A DNA stretch of 64,000 bases, taken from assembly GCA_035550215.1 (NCBI GenBank), contig DASZPM010000011.1, forward strand, positions 1 to 64,000, given 5' to 3'. Of this stretch, positions 17,129 to 26,479 are shown piece by piece. The first letter of the stretch is position 1; every line of letters begins with the position of its first letter. Source of the DNA: JABDFW01 sp035550215 (GTDB lineage Bacteria; Bacteroidota; Bacteroidia; Chitinophagales; Chitinophagaceae). A program made the position numbers and the translations under genes. The notes beneath the pieces were generated by a model that was not told the origin of the DNA, did not search any database, and worked only from the letters and a program-made list of their open reading frames with translations.

Positions 17129-17947
17129 ATGCTCGCCAATAAAAACGCGGTAATATACGGGGCAGGCGGCTCCTTAGGCAGTGCGGTAGCCAAAGCTTTT
17201 GCAGTTGCGGGCGCAAGGGTATTTTTAACAGGCCGCAGTTTAGCGTCAGTGCAAAAAACAGCAGACGAAATTTTTGCTGCAGGTGGCCGGGCTGAGGTTG
17301 CGGTGGTGGACGGGTTTGATGAAAAAGCCATTAACAACCACCTGGAAGAAGTAATAAAACAAGCCGGCACCCTGGACATTTCTTTCAACGCTGTTGGGGT
17401 TGATGTAAAACAGAATGTGCCGCTGGTAACCCTTACGGTTGACGAATTTTCTGCACCTGTTACACAAACCATGCAAACACGGTTTTTAACAGCTACAGCA
17501 GCAGCCCGGGTAATGATGAAACAAGGCTCGGGTGTTATACTGTCATTAACAGCCACCCCCGGCGGCATAGGCTACCCGTTTACCGGCGGTTTTGCACCTG
17601 CTTGCTGCGCGCTTGAATGTTTATCGCAAAACCTTGCATCTGAGTTGGGTGTTTATGGTGTGCGTGTAGTGAATATACGTTCCGGCGGGTCGCCGGACTC
17701 TAAAGTATTTAAAGAAGCCATTGCCAATTATCCCGATGTAATGGAAACGGTGTTACACAAAATGAAAGAAGATACCATGCTTAAGGCAATGCCGTTTATG
17801 GCCGATATAGCTAATGTCGCCGTGTTTCTCTGCTCTTCTATGGCAGCCAAAATAACGGGTGTTACTATTGATGTTACCTGCGGTACCACAGCCGCATTAA
17901 ATTACAGGGTACCTTCCGGCAGTGGGGAATTTGCTGTTGGGCCATAG
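17129..17947 (+). CDS. SDR-family protein lacking the catalytic Tyr and Lys
   Basis: 272 residues with the SDR Rossmann fold: GAGGSLGSAVAKAF is the dinucleotide-binding glycine motif, FNAVG stands for NNAG, and the C-terminal part has VRVVNIRSGG and the AKITGVTIDV signature. Where active SDRs have YxxxK, this protein has F155-A-P-A-C159, so both the catalytic Tyr and Lys are replaced. The upstream catalytic Ser position also appears to be Ala or Thr. It may bind a nucleotide without reducing a substrate, or use different chemistry. It is alone in its transcription unit, between the signalling operon and the permease gene. Confidence 0.8.
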   Translation: MLANKNAVIYGAGGSLGSAVAKAFAVAGARVFLTGRSLASVQKTADEIFAAGGRAEVAVVDGFDEKAINNHLEEVIKQAGTLDISFNAVGVDVKQNVPLVTLTVDEFSAPVTQTMQTRFLTATAAARVMMKQGSGVILSLTATPGGIGYPFTGGFAPACCALECLSQNLASELGVYGVRVVNIRSGGSPDSKVFKEAIANYPDVMETVLHKMKEDTMLKAMPFMADIANVAVFLCSSMAAKITGVTIDVTCGTTAALNYRVPSGSGEFAVGP

Positions 17948-18252
17948 CCGCTGCAATAAGTATTGTACGGTTTTTATAGATAGTTTACCCTGCTGCATTA
18001 TTTTGCGGGTGAGCATATTTGCCATCAGTAATTCATCCCCCCTCCCTCACTAAAAGATGTTGTTGTACTAAAAATTACTGCGATGTTTTATCCGGGCTAA
18101 AGGTGCCGGAAAATAGAATTTTGCCCTTTTTAAAATTTATCATATTTTGAGAGAACTATTGCAGGGCTCCATTTTCACGCCTGGACAGATGTATGAAATG
18201 AGTTTTAAGAAGCAATTGTTAGCAAACCTCTTTACCTTAAAAATTGCCCGCC
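17948..18252. other. Intergenic region before the FtsX-type permease
   Basis: No gene, hairpin or promoter could be supported. A TATTTTG near 18142 is one base short of the -7 consensus. Confidence 0.4.
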
Positions 18253-20652
18253 ATGTTGCATTACGAATTAAAGATTGCTTTACGCAAATTATTAAAAAGC
18301 AAACTCTATTCTTCTTTAAACATTGTCGGCCTGGCCGTAGGGCTGGCTGCCTGCTTAATCATCGCAACCATTGTTTTGAACGACCTGTCATACGATAAAC
18401 AGTGGAAAAACTCAAACTTGCTGTACAAGATTATCGGGGTTCAAAGCGCTAACCATGGCATTGAAGAAACGCCAAATGTTTACTCGGGATTGGGGCCTGC
18501 ATTAGTTAGAAGTTTCCCCCAGGTAAAATCATTTTGCCGGATGGAAGTGGAACAGGAGAAAATAAAATTTGACGTAACGAAAGACGCCGTCGACCTTCAT
18601 GCCCTGCTTGCTGAAAATACCATTTGGGATATGCTGGATTTTACCATTATACAGGGTAACCCAAGGCAAATAAGAGAAGGAATAGATAACCTTATTATAA
18701 CCCGGCAGCTTAAGGACGAATATTATAAGAACGATAATCCCATAGGTAAAATAATTTATAAAATTGGCGGGAATGATACCACAAAGTATCTTATCACCGG
18801 CGTAATTGAAAATATTCCCGAAAACACGCATTTAAGGTCGCAGGTTATTGTGCTGAGAGACTACCTGGGGAACAAAAATTCCCCTGCCAATAAATTTTCA
18901 GGCGGATCAAGCCCCGCCGTATCACCACAATACGTATTGCTAAGCCCTCATACTAATGCAGCGTTGTTTGAAAAAAAATTAAATACATGGTATAAGGCGC
19001 AATGTAATAAAGCATTAAGCAATAACAGCTATCACCTGCAGCCCATGCAGGATGTTTACCTGCGTTCAAATTATGCAGACCCTGGCAGCGTTCACGGAAA
19101 CATAGATACCGTATACGTATTCTCCCTTGTGGCGGCGCTAATACTGCTTGTGGCATGTATAAATTATGTAAACCTTTCAACCGCCAAAGGAATTGAACGT
19201 ATGCGGGAAGCAGCAGTTTCACGGGTAGTGGGTGCAGAAACAGGACACATTATTTCAAGGTTTTTGCTTGACGCTATGTTGTTTTTTATCATAGCATTCA
19301 TCATTGCCATCGGCTTTTACAGCGTTTCAGTACGTTTCGTTCAGGAATATTTGAACAATGTTTTACCGGTTACATTATTTAACAGCATAGCACTGTTTGG
19401 CATTAGCTTTTTTAGTCTTTTGTTTGTTTGTGTTGTTACCGGGCTATACCCGGCCTATATGCTTGCAAAAATAAAGCCTGTAAATGCGCTAAAAGGGGCC
19501 GTGAGCCAAAAACCGGGAATGGGTATCTTAAAAAGAGGACTGATTGTAACCCAATTTGCCATTTCGTTGGTGGTGCTTATCGCTTCCATCACAATTAACC
19601 TTCAATCCAGGTTTTTAAAAAATGCCGACCCTGGTTATGATAAAAATAATTTATTGCAATTAGGTTTTGCCAGTTGGGGAGATAAAGGCGATGATTTCAA
19701 AAAAGAATTATTACGCATTCCGGGCGTAGAAAGTGCCACCAGGACAAACTGGTACCCGGCTTATGCGCCAGGAATTATGGGCATTGAAATGAAAGACCCC
19801 AGAAATGAAAATGAAGTATTGCATATTTCACTTATTCAATGCGATGCTGATTTTCCGGGAACATTAAAACTTCACCTTAAAAGCGGAAGATTTTTTGACC
19901 CTAACCGGCCCTCTGATGCAACAGAGGATTCACTCCGTTATACAAAGGTGCTTTTATCAGATACTTATGTAAACATCTTCAAAGACGAATCACGACTTGA
20001 CAGGCCTGTTGCAGATTATATGCATATTCCTATAGGTATTGTTAAAGATTTTCATAACGAAAGTTTTTTAAAACGGGAAAAGCCATTTATTATAACCGCA
20101 TACAAAGACATCAAATGGTCAGCAATGCTTATACGGGTTACTCCAGGTACTAACAATCGCGTTATAACTTCTTTACAAAAACTGTGGAAGCAATATTACC
20201 CGGCAAAAACACTTTCATTTAACTGGGTGGATGATTTACTTGCGTCGGAATACAGGAAAGAAAGCAGGCTGAGCAACATTTTTAATATATTCACTTCTTT
20301 GGCTATCCTGCTTGCCTGCCTGGGTCTGTTTGGCCTCGTAACGTTTACAATTGAAAAGAGAATGAAAGAAATAGGCATAAGAAAAGTGCTTGGCGCATCG
20401 GTGGCCTCTGTTTCAGGATTAATATCAAAAGATTTTTTAACGTTGTTAGCGCTTGGCATATTAATAGCATCGCCTGTTGCATGGTATTGCTTAAATAGAT
20501 GGCTTGAAAATTATCCTTACCGTATTAATGTTTACTGGTGGATATTTGGTCTGGCAGCAATATTAATGACCGTTATTACCCTGGCAACACTTAGCTTTAA
20601 AACAATAAAGGCTGCGATGGCTAACCCGGTAAAAAGCCTGCGAAGCGAATGA
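18253..20652 (+). CDS. FtsX/MacB-type ABC transporter permease
   Basis: 799 residues from the ATG at 18253 (a TTG three codons earlier also opens the frame). It is the two-module permease typical of Bacteroidota: a first helix at about 18-40 (NIVGLAVGLAACLII), a MacB-like periplasmic region, three helices of the first FtsX module (about 280-420), a second periplasmic domain, and a final FtsX module from about 675 with the signature RMKEIGIRKVLGASV. These work with a separate ATPase to drive export or signalling across the envelope; in many Bacteroidota they occur as orphans. No ATPase gene is beside it. Confidence 0.9.
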   Translation: MLHYELKIALRKLLKSKLYSSLNIVGLAVGLAACLIIATIVLNDLSYDKQWKNSNLLYKIIGVQSANHGIEETPNVYSGLGPALVRSFPQVKSFCRMEVEQEKIKFDVTKDAVDLHALLAENTIWDMLDFTIIQGNPRQIREGIDNLIITRQLKDEYYKNDNPIGKIIYKIGGNDTTKYLITGVIENIPENTHLRSQVIVLRDYLGNKNSPANKFSGGSSPAVSPQYVLLSPHTNAALFEKKLNTWYKAQCNKALSNNSYHLQPMQDVYLRSNYADPGSVHGNIDTVYVFSLVAALILLVACINYVNLSTAKGIERMREAAVSRVVGAETGHIISRFLLDAMLFFIIAFIIAIGFYSVSVRFVQEYLNNVLPVTLFNSIALFGISFFSLLFVCVVTGLYPAYMLAKIKPVNALKGAVSQKPGMGILKRGLIVTQFAISLVVLIASITINLQSRFLKNADPGYDKNNLLQLGFASWGDKGDDFKKELLRIPGVESATRTNWYPAYAPGIMGIEMKDPRNENEVLHISLIQCDADFPGTLKLHLKSGRFFDPNRPSDATEDSLRYTKVLLSDTYVNIFKDESRLDRPVADYMHIPIGIVKDFHNESFLKREKPFIITAYKDIKWSAMLIRVTPGTNNRVITSLQKLWKQYYPAKTLSFNWVDDLLASEYRKESRLSNIFNIFTSLAILLACLGLFGLVTFTIEKRMKEIGIRKVLGASVASVSGLISKDFLTLLALGILIASPVAWYCLNRWLENYPYRINVYWWIFGLAAILMTVITLATLSFKTIKAAMANPVKSLRSE

Positions 20653-20720
20653 CAATAAACCTAAATTAGGGCCTAAAGCTGGGCGGTTTTTTGTCTCTTA
20701 AAACATGATATACCGTATAG

Positions 20721-22007
20721 TTACAGGTTAAGAAATTTTTTTGGGTTGTCGTAAGCAATCTTTTTAAAAAGGGCCTCCCCTAAATATCCGCGTACATATA
20801 AGCTCATTTCCCTGTCTGCGCCGGCTTTGCTTACCACGTAAAAATCTGTCCCGAACAGTACTTTATCAGCCACGGCTTCATCTGTCTCCAGCAAAATTTT
20901 CAACAATGGCAAAATTTTCACCTCGCACAAAGTATAACTTATATCGGCATACAGGTTTGGGTACCTGCCGGTGCGTATCATATCGCAGATGACGGAAAAC
21001 CAGCTATAAGCTTTTTTACCGGGCGAATCATAAGTGGCCTCTTCATCATACCAAATATTCTTCATCACATCAAGGCTGCCGGTACTGCCATTAATAAAGT
21101 CACGGTCTGGCAGCCAGCTTTGTTCCATGTACTTCAGCCATTCGTCTTCACCGCCAAAATGCCCGAGGCATATTTTTAGGCGGCTTAAATCAATATCGCC
21201 GGCGTCGTTCCAGATGGTATGCAGCAATGCGGGGTTTAAAAGGCATTCATAATTGTAGGGATGCGTAAAACTTGCCGAAAAATCAACCGGCTTTTCAAAC
21301 GGCAGCGGCTTATGTGTGTATGGGTGCACCATATAAGTGGGGTCGTCCGTTTTTTTACCGCGATAATAAACGGAGCCTTTTATGCAATGCGTTGTTATGG
21401 GTGTATTATGTTCAACGGCGTATAAATAAATATCCTTTAGCCTTTCATCAAAAGGATAATAGCCCAGTGCAGGGTAAATTTTAATGCCCTGGAAGGGTGC
21501 TTCTTTATCTTCAAGCCTCTCCGTAACAACCCGTGTAACATCTGCGCGCCGGGGGTCTGCAAACACAAATGGATAAATTACATTCTTATAAGCGGGGCTT
21601 GCTTTAAGTGCAGCAATTTCATTCAGTTGGCTTTCTAATTTCTTAAATGGCTGCCCCGCGGCCATAAACTCCATATCCATCGTCAGCAGCACAAATTTGG
21701 TGCTCATGGGGTAATAGCTGCGCAATTCGTCTATCATGGCCTTTTGCGTTGTAATATCATAAAACTCGGCAAAGGTTAATAAACGCGGCAGGGCCTGCAC
21801 AAGCGAAGGTGAAAAGAACTTAAGGATGCTTTTTATGGTTGGCCTGTTTAACGTATAAATAAGCCACCTGATAATTTTGTGCTTTTTTATCCAGCGTATG
21901 GTAAGCAGCCCGCTAAACCAGGTAAGGCCTTTGGTAAAGTTATTGGGCACATGTTCAATAGTAAAACAATGCGCGTGGGCATTGAAGAAGAAGGGCATCT
22001 TTTCCAT
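20721..22007 (-). CDS. Amidohydrolase-2-type metal-dependent hydrolase
   Basis: 428 residues, no signal peptide. It has the TIM-barrel metal-site motifs of the amidohydrolase superfamily: NAHAHCF (H11, H13) on strand 1, GIKIYPALGYYP, ITTHC (strand-5 His), LGHFGGEDEW (strand-6 His) and FGTDFYV (strand-8 Asp). The pattern fits amidohydrolase-2 members, which decarboxylate or hydrolyse aromatic or small acid substrates. The large insertion with HPYTHKPLPFEKP is distinctive. It is last in a minus-strand series after the subtilase gene with a 108-nt gap, so it may be independent. Substrate unknown. Confidence 0.75.
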   Translation of the reverse strand: MEKMPFFFNAHAHCFTIEHVPNNFTKGLTWFSGLLTIRWIKKHKIIRWLIYTLNRPTIKSILKFFSPSLVQALPRLLTFAEFYDITTQKAMIDELRSYYPMSTKFVLLTMDMEFMAAGQPFKKLESQLNEIAALKASPAYKNVIYPFVFADPRRADVTRVVTERLEDKEAPFQGIKIYPALGYYPFDERLKDIYLYAVEHNTPITTHCIKGSVYYRGKKTDDPTYMVHPYTHKPLPFEKPVDFSASFTHPYNYECLLNPALLHTIWNDAGDIDLSRLKICLGHFGGEDEWLKYMEQSWLPDRDFINGSTGSLDVMKNIWYDEEATYDSPGKKAYSWFSVICDMIRTGRYPNLYADISYTLCEVKILPLLKILLETDEAVADKVLFGTDFYVVSKAGADREMSLYVRGYLGEALFKKIAYDNPKKFLNL

Positions 22008-22115
22008 AAAACAGCGGTGTTAGGTACCTAATATAATAAAATTGTTTGTAATGTGCAAACTATTTGCAGGAATGGGCAACACAGGTTATTTGAGAAAAAT
22101 TGGCTATTGCACCGG

Positions 22116-24149
22116 TTAATGAATGGTATATTTTGCCGTCCACCCATTGCCGTGCATAGTCTCGTTTGTTACAAACCAAACAAGCATTTTATTGTGAAAC
22201 GAAGTTACCGGTGGCGGAATATTGGGCCCGCTGTAAAGAGCAATAATCTTGCCGTTGGTTTTATCGCCGTCAAAAACATACACAAAATCAACCCTGGCCT
22301 GTGTATTGAAGGATGTAAATTGAAGCGTTATCTTTTTGCCCTCCGGCGCTTCTATCAGCCACCTGCAATCCTCTCTGCCTGCATAGGGGTTATTGCCGCT
22401 GCCATCGCTGAAAGTTCCTGTTGGTTCTGTAAATATTTTGGTACCGCTGCAATACAAACAGCTTGAATCAACGGTTTCTGCCCGGTATGCAATGGACAGG
22501 TCAAAGTTTTTTGGCAGCTTTTCGGCCTCCAGTACAACCCACAATGAATCCTCGGCCGCAAACACGCTATCGGGCAATTGCTGCAGGCTGTACTTGTTAA
22601 GCAGGTTAGTATCCGCTATGGATGTTTTATACACACTTATGCTACCCTTAGTATTGCTGTATGACGGAGGCATATACATGCGTATACCCCTGTAATGCCC
22701 ATAGGGGTGAATATACCATTGTTGATTTTTAAATGGCTGACGGTTTGCCCGGGCATATAAAAGATAGCCTTTTGCATTGGCAACAGCGGCCGGGCTGCCC
22801 TGAACCTGCTTTTGCGTTATGAAGTTTACGGCCGCAGCGGCATCAATAAGCCCTGCGCCAAGTTTGCCGTTATATTCCGCATTTATATCGTCTACCGGCA
22901 GGGCGCTGTTCATTAAAATAGTTTGTATATCCTTTACTTTCAGGCCGGGGTAACCGGCCATTATAAGCGCTGCTATTGATGTAACTATGGGTGTGGCTTC
23001 GGATGTGCCGGTCATTAGCAGTCTTGTGCTGTCGTCCATTACACTCGCCCCTTCAATATCAACACCCGGCGCACAAACGGTAATAAACGGGCCGTAATTG
23101 AAATTATGAGGTTTTATATTGTTACTGTCAATCCCGGTCACTGCAATTACGTTATTGCCGCCGGCCGGGTATTGCACCTGCTCCGTGGGGTAGTTACCGG
23201 CAGATGCTACAATAAGGATATTTTTTTCAAAAGCAGTTTGCAAAAGGTCTTTTTCATATTGTGAAAAATTGCCGCCGCCCCATGAACAGTTAATGATGTT
23301 GGCGCCTGCTTTTATTGCATACTCAATACCTCTGTAACCATCTTTTAAATAAGTAAGTTTAGCGTTGTCTGACAAACATTTTACCGGCATTATATCTATC
23401 CTGAATTTATCGCCCGGCTGGGCTGGCGTTGCAAGCGCAATTTCGCCGGCAATGTGGGTGCCGTGATAAAAATCCTGCAGGCGATATACAGGCGGTGTTA
23501 CATCGTTATCGTCATCACTCACGTCCCAGCCATGCACATCATCAATAAAGCCGTCGCCGTCATCATCTTTATTATTTCCGGGTATCTCGGCGGAATTTGT
23601 CCAAATGCGGTCGGCAATATCTTTGTGTGTCATCCTAACCCCATCATCTACTATGGCTATAATAATGTTTCTTTTTTTTGGCAGGCCCCACAACGCAGGT
23701 AGGTGTGTATGCTTAATATACCATGGAATATTGGCAGCACCCGCGCTTTCTGCAGAACTGGCCCATTGTTTAACAGGTGAACAAAGCATTAACTGCCCCG
23801 GCGGACTTTGAACATATTTTACAAATGCTTCGCCTTTTAAAGCATTTATAAATTTAGCGGAGTCGCCGGTAAGCCTAAATGAAACAGACAGCCAGCGGCC
23901 CATGCGACTATCATTGCCCAGCAGGCTTGCCTTTCGTACAGCAAAAAAACTGCAGAACTTTTTCGCGCTGTTCCACAAATTTCCCTGGTTGCTGCATAAA
24001 GTATTAAAAAACGCGTGGCTTTTACCGGCAGCAATTTTCACAAATAAGGTTTTATTACCCAATTGCCTTTTAAATTGCCCGTAACTGGTATAATAAACAA
24101 AAAAAGAAGTTAATAAAACAAGCAATAGGTATTTCTGAATAACGCGCAT
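22116..24149 (-). CDS. Secreted subtilisin-like serine protease (S8) with C-terminal CUB domain
   Basis: 677 residues from the ATG at 24149, preceded by AGGAG at Shine-Dalgarno distance; the frame extends 12 codons further but that start is poor. Signal peptide 1-25 (ending TSYGQ). A pro-region leads to the S8 domain with the full triad: Asp168 (AIVDDGV), His229 (HGTHIAG) and Ser383 (GTSEATP), and the oxyanion Asn region with IVASAGN. NKDDDGDGFIDDVHGWD looks like a calcium-binding loop. Residues about 570-677 match a CUB domain (FSDGSGNNPYAGREDC, VDFVYVFDG). It lies 53 nt after the tail-collar gene in the same direction. It probably processes surface proteins; it has no T9SS tail of its own. 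Confidence 0.9.
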   Translation of the reverse strand: MRVIQKYLLLVLLTSFFVYYTSYGQFKRQLGNKTLFVKIAAGKSHAFFNTLCSNQGNLWNSAKKFCSFFAVRKASLLGNDSRMGRWLSVSFRLTGDSAKFINALKGEAFVKYVQSPPGQLMLCSPVKQWASSAESAGAANIPWYIKHTHLPALWGLPKKRNIIIAIVDDGVRMTHKDIADRIWTNSAEIPGNNKDDDGDGFIDDVHGWDVSDDDNDVTPPVYRLQDFYHGTHIAGEIALATPAQPGDKFRIDIMPVKCLSDNAKLTYLKDGYRGIEYAIKAGANIINCSWGGGNFSQYEKDLLQTAFEKNILIVASAGNYPTEQVQYPAGGNNVIAVTGIDSNNIKPHNFNYGPFITVCAPGVDIEGASVMDDSTRLLMTGTSEATPIVTSIAALIMAGYPGLKVKDIQTILMNSALPVDDINAEYNGKLGAGLIDAAAAVNFITQKQVQGSPAAVANAKGYLLYARANRQPFKNQQWYIHPYGHYRGIRMYMPPSYSNTKGSISVYKTSIADTNLLNKYSLQQLPDSVFAAEDSLWVVLEAEKLPKNFDLSIAYRAETVDSSCLYCSGTKIFTEPTGTFSDGSGNNPYAGREDCRWLIEAPEGKKITLQFTSFNTQARVDFVYVFDGDKTNGKIIALYSGPNIPPPVTSFHNKMLVWFVTNETMHGNGWTAKYTIH

Positions 24150-24202
24150 ACTTACTCCTGCTGCACGCAGCAATCTGTTAAACAAATAGGTAAATTATAA
24201 TA

Positions 24203-25126
24203 TCAGCGGTGAATAGTAATGGTATTTGATTCTGTTCCCCCTGTTTGCCCTACGTCGTAATTTGACAGCCCCGGGCCCTGGCCGGAATTTACCGGTATTC
24301 TGCCGCGCAGGTCAGGCAAAGCAAAAGTGCTCCTGCCATCGCCACCATAAAAAGTGCCTAATAATGAAAACAAAGCAGTATTTTGACTGATTGACATTAA
24401 AGACCCATCGCAAAAAGCCCATCCTTTGGGGTTAAAGTTAAACCCAAACAATTCTATTTCTCCCAAAAAAGGGTCGGCGCCGTTCCTGCTTGGAAATATA
24501 CCCTGTAATGCTATACAATAATTTAAGGCAAGGTATGGCTGTATGTTTCCGATGGTTATTGATGTATCGGGCAGCTCCGGCCGTGGCTGCGTTGCCACCC
24601 AGTTGTTTCCATCCCAGCTAATTAAATCGCCAACATTCGTGCCCGGGTTTATTTTTATTTTATTACTGGTTATACTTAACGGGGCAGTTGCTGTAAGGCC
24701 CGAGGTTGCACTCTTTGAAGCATACAAAGCAAAAGGCACACTCACCAGTTGGCTGCTGCCTGTTAATGTGTACTCTGTGCCCCCTGTAATATCAATCGAA
24801 ATCTGCAGCCATTTACTTTTACCATCACCCCAGTTTATGCCGTTAAAAGTTCCGGAAGTTGCCGTTCCGTTACCAATCAGTATGTCAAAATACCCCTGGG
24901 CCGTTGTAGTTACGGTTTGGGTTTCTGTATATACAGCCGTACCGCTGCCGCTATTTTCCAAAATACTTGCCTGTATGCCGATTGAAGTATTGGCCAGCGG
25001 GTTACCTGAATGGTCACGCGCTATTGCCTGGTAGTTAAAACTGCCCGGCGCCTGTGCGCAGCAAACATTTGTAATAACCGCCAACCAGGTAAAAAACATG
25101 CTTGTGCTGAGTATATTTTTTTTCAT
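24203..25126 (-). CDS. Secreted tail-collar domain protein
   Basis: 307 residues. Signal peptide 1-25 (ending CCAQA). Residues about 26-140 are the Bacteroidota surface-protein module that starts APGSFNYQAIARD and ends PFALYASKS. Residues about 220-305 are a phage tail collar domain (FLGEIELFGFNFNPKGWAFC, LFSLLGTFYGGDG, FALPDLRGRIPV, GGTESNTI). In phages this fold helps form fibre trimers; in Bacteroidota such proteins are chromosomal and probably surface fibres. The reading ends right after the collar motif, whereas relatives usually continue. It is 21 nt behind the T9SS cargo gene and 53 nt before the subtilase, in one operon. Confidence 0.8.
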   Translation of the reverse strand: MKKNILSTSMFFTWLAVITNVCCAQAPGSFNYQAIARDHSGNPLANTSIGIQASILENSGSGTAVYTETQTVTTTAQGYFDILIGNGTATSGTFNGINWGDGKSKWLQISIDITGGTEYTLTGSSQLVSVPFALYASKSATSGLTATAPLSITSNKIKINPGTNVGDLISWDGNNWVATQPRPELPDTSITIGNIQPYLALNYCIALQGIFPSRNGADPFLGEIELFGFNFNPKGWAFCDGSLMSISQNTALFSLLGTFYGGDGRSTFALPDLRGRIPVNSGQGPGLSNYDVGQTGGTESNTITIHR

Positions 25127-25147
25127 ATCGCCTGTGTTTTGTGATGT

Positions 25148-25921
25148 TTATTTTTTGGTGATTTTCACGGATTGAATAAAATTGCCGTCTTTGCTGTATA
25201 ACTGAAGCAGGTACATTCCTGCTGCAAGGGTGGAAAGGTCAACTGATGCCTGGTTGCCCGGGGAGCTGCTCTCGGTTACCTGCCTGCCTGACATATCAAA
25301 TATTTTCACTACAAACGGGTTTTGGCCGGACGGTTTTATTGAAATGCTTGCAGCGAATGGATTTGGCGATAAGATAAAATGGTTATTCGCTCCCCTTGTA
25401 ACCAACGCAATCACGTTTGAATAAGCAAATGTCCCGTCTTTATTTACCTGCTTTAAACGGTAGTAAGTAACGTTGCTAAATGGCGCAGGGTCAATAGCCT
25501 GGTAATTTTGCCGGCCGGCAGAGTTACTGCTGCCTGCAACAGTTAGCATTAGCAGCTTTAAAAAATTTTCGCCATCAGCACATCTCTGCACATCAAAATA
25601 GTTATTTTTAATTTCTCCTGGTGTGCTCCACTTCAATACAGCCTGGCCCTGCGGGTTTAAAGACGCTTTAAAATTAAGCAGCCCAACGGCCAGCGCCTTT
25701 TGGTAACCTGGCTGTAAAAAGCCAACAGTTACGATATTAGACGCTGATGATAGCGGGTGTACCGATACTTCGCCCACAGAAAAAACAAGATTAACATCAG
25801 TGTTGCTGATGTTCCCCCCAGAAGCATTAATAACTGACAAAGCAGTATCCTGCGAATAACATATCGTGGCGGAAAAAAGCATCAAAAAAACCATTGCAGA
25901 AAAAAGAAGGATGTTTTTCAT
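25148..25921 (-). CDS. T9SS type A sorting-domain protein
   Basis: 257 residues. Signal peptide 1-23 (ending ICYSQ). The middle (about 90-170) has a fibronectin-like stretch with LKWSTPGEIKNNYFDVQRC and TYYRLKQVNKDG. Residues about 180-257 are a clear type A C-terminal sorting domain: LSPNPF, IFDMSGRQV, LSTLAAGMYLLQL and the ending SVKITKK. This targets the protein through the type IX secretion system to the cell surface. The N-terminal SVINASGGNI...FSVGEV module is common in such cargo. It heads a minus-strand operon with the collar and subtilase genes. No secretion machinery gene lies in the window. Confidence 0.9.
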   Translation of the reverse strand: MKNILLFSAMVFLMLFSATICYSQDTALSVINASGGNISNTDVNLVFSVGEVSVHPLSSASNIVTVGFLQPGYQKALAVGLLNFKASLNPQGQAVLKWSTPGEIKNNYFDVQRCADGENFLKLLMLTVAGSSNSAGRQNYQAIDPAPFSNVTYYRLKQVNKDGTFAYSNVIALVTRGANNHFILSPNPFAASISIKPSGQNPFVVKIFDMSGRQVTESSSPGNQASVDLSTLAAGMYLLQLYSKDGNFIQSVKITKK

Positions 25922-26052
25922 AATGGCGCTTTTAAGAGACGTGGATTTGAATTTGCAATAAAGCTATTAACATTTTCCGGATTCAACGTCATAGGCTCTA
26001 ATTAATTTTTCAGAATTTTTATTGATAAAAGTCAACTGCGTTTAAATAAAAT

Positions 26053-26099
26053 TTTGCGTAATCAATCGGTTACGCATATATTTGTAACCGATTAGTTAC
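26053..26099 (+). promoter_or_regulatory. Promoter with overlapping dyad operator of the ArsR operon
   Basis: TTTG (26053-26056) and TATATTTG (26077-26084) with 20 nt between them are an almost ideal Bacteroidota promoter. The sequences GTAATCAATCGGTTAC (26058-26073) and GTAACCGATTAGTTAC (26084-26099) form an inverted repeat with 14 of 16 positions matching, placed around the -7 box. Each arm is itself a small dyad (GTAAC...GTTAC). The site lies just before the arsR-type gene, so autorepression is expected. Confidence 0.75.
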
Positions 26100-26113
26100 A
26101 TAATTATTATTGA

Positions 26114-26479
26114 ATGAGACGCGACGTTTTCCAGGCCATTGCAGACCCCACACGAAGGGAAATAATAAACATTATTGCCAGGCAAACCCTGACGCTGAAC
26201 GGCGTGGCCGATAATTTTGATATAAGCCGCCCTGCCATAAGCAAGCATATAAAAATTCTTACAGAGTGCGGCCTTATTGTAATTAAACAACTTGGCAGGG
26301 AACGTTATTGCCAGGCAAATCTTTCATCACTGAAGCAGGTATCCGGCTGGGTTGAGCAGTACCAGGTATTCTGGACAAAAAAGCTTGATGCACTTGGCGA
26401 TTTTTTGGAGAAAGAAGCCATGCAGCAAAAACTAACATCTCAAAAAACAACATCAACAAAAAAAACAAAAAGAAAATGA
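26114..26479 (+). CDS. ArsR-family winged-helix repressor
   Basis: 121 residues. Residues 5-85 form the ArsR winged helix: AIADPTRREIINII, then SRPAISKHIKILTECGLI as recognition helix and wing. No metal-binding ELCVC-like motif is seen, so this belongs to the non-metal subgroup commonly paired with AHSA1 proteins. The tail is rich in Lys, Thr and Gln. Its TGA overlaps the next gene by ATGA, giving translational coupling. The dyad operator and promoter lie immediately upstream. Confidence 0.9.
   Translation: MRRDVFQAIADPTRREIINIIARQTLTLNGVADNFDISRPAISKHIKILTECGLIVIKQLGRERYCQANLSSLKQVSGWVEQYQVFWTKKLDALGDFLEKEAMQQKLTSQKTTSTKKTKRK

Noticed and set aside
24203..25126. Tail-collar domain as a sign of a prophage
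   Set aside because: The protein has a signal peptide and a Bacteroidota surface module and lies among T9SS and protease genes; there are no phage structural genes nearby.
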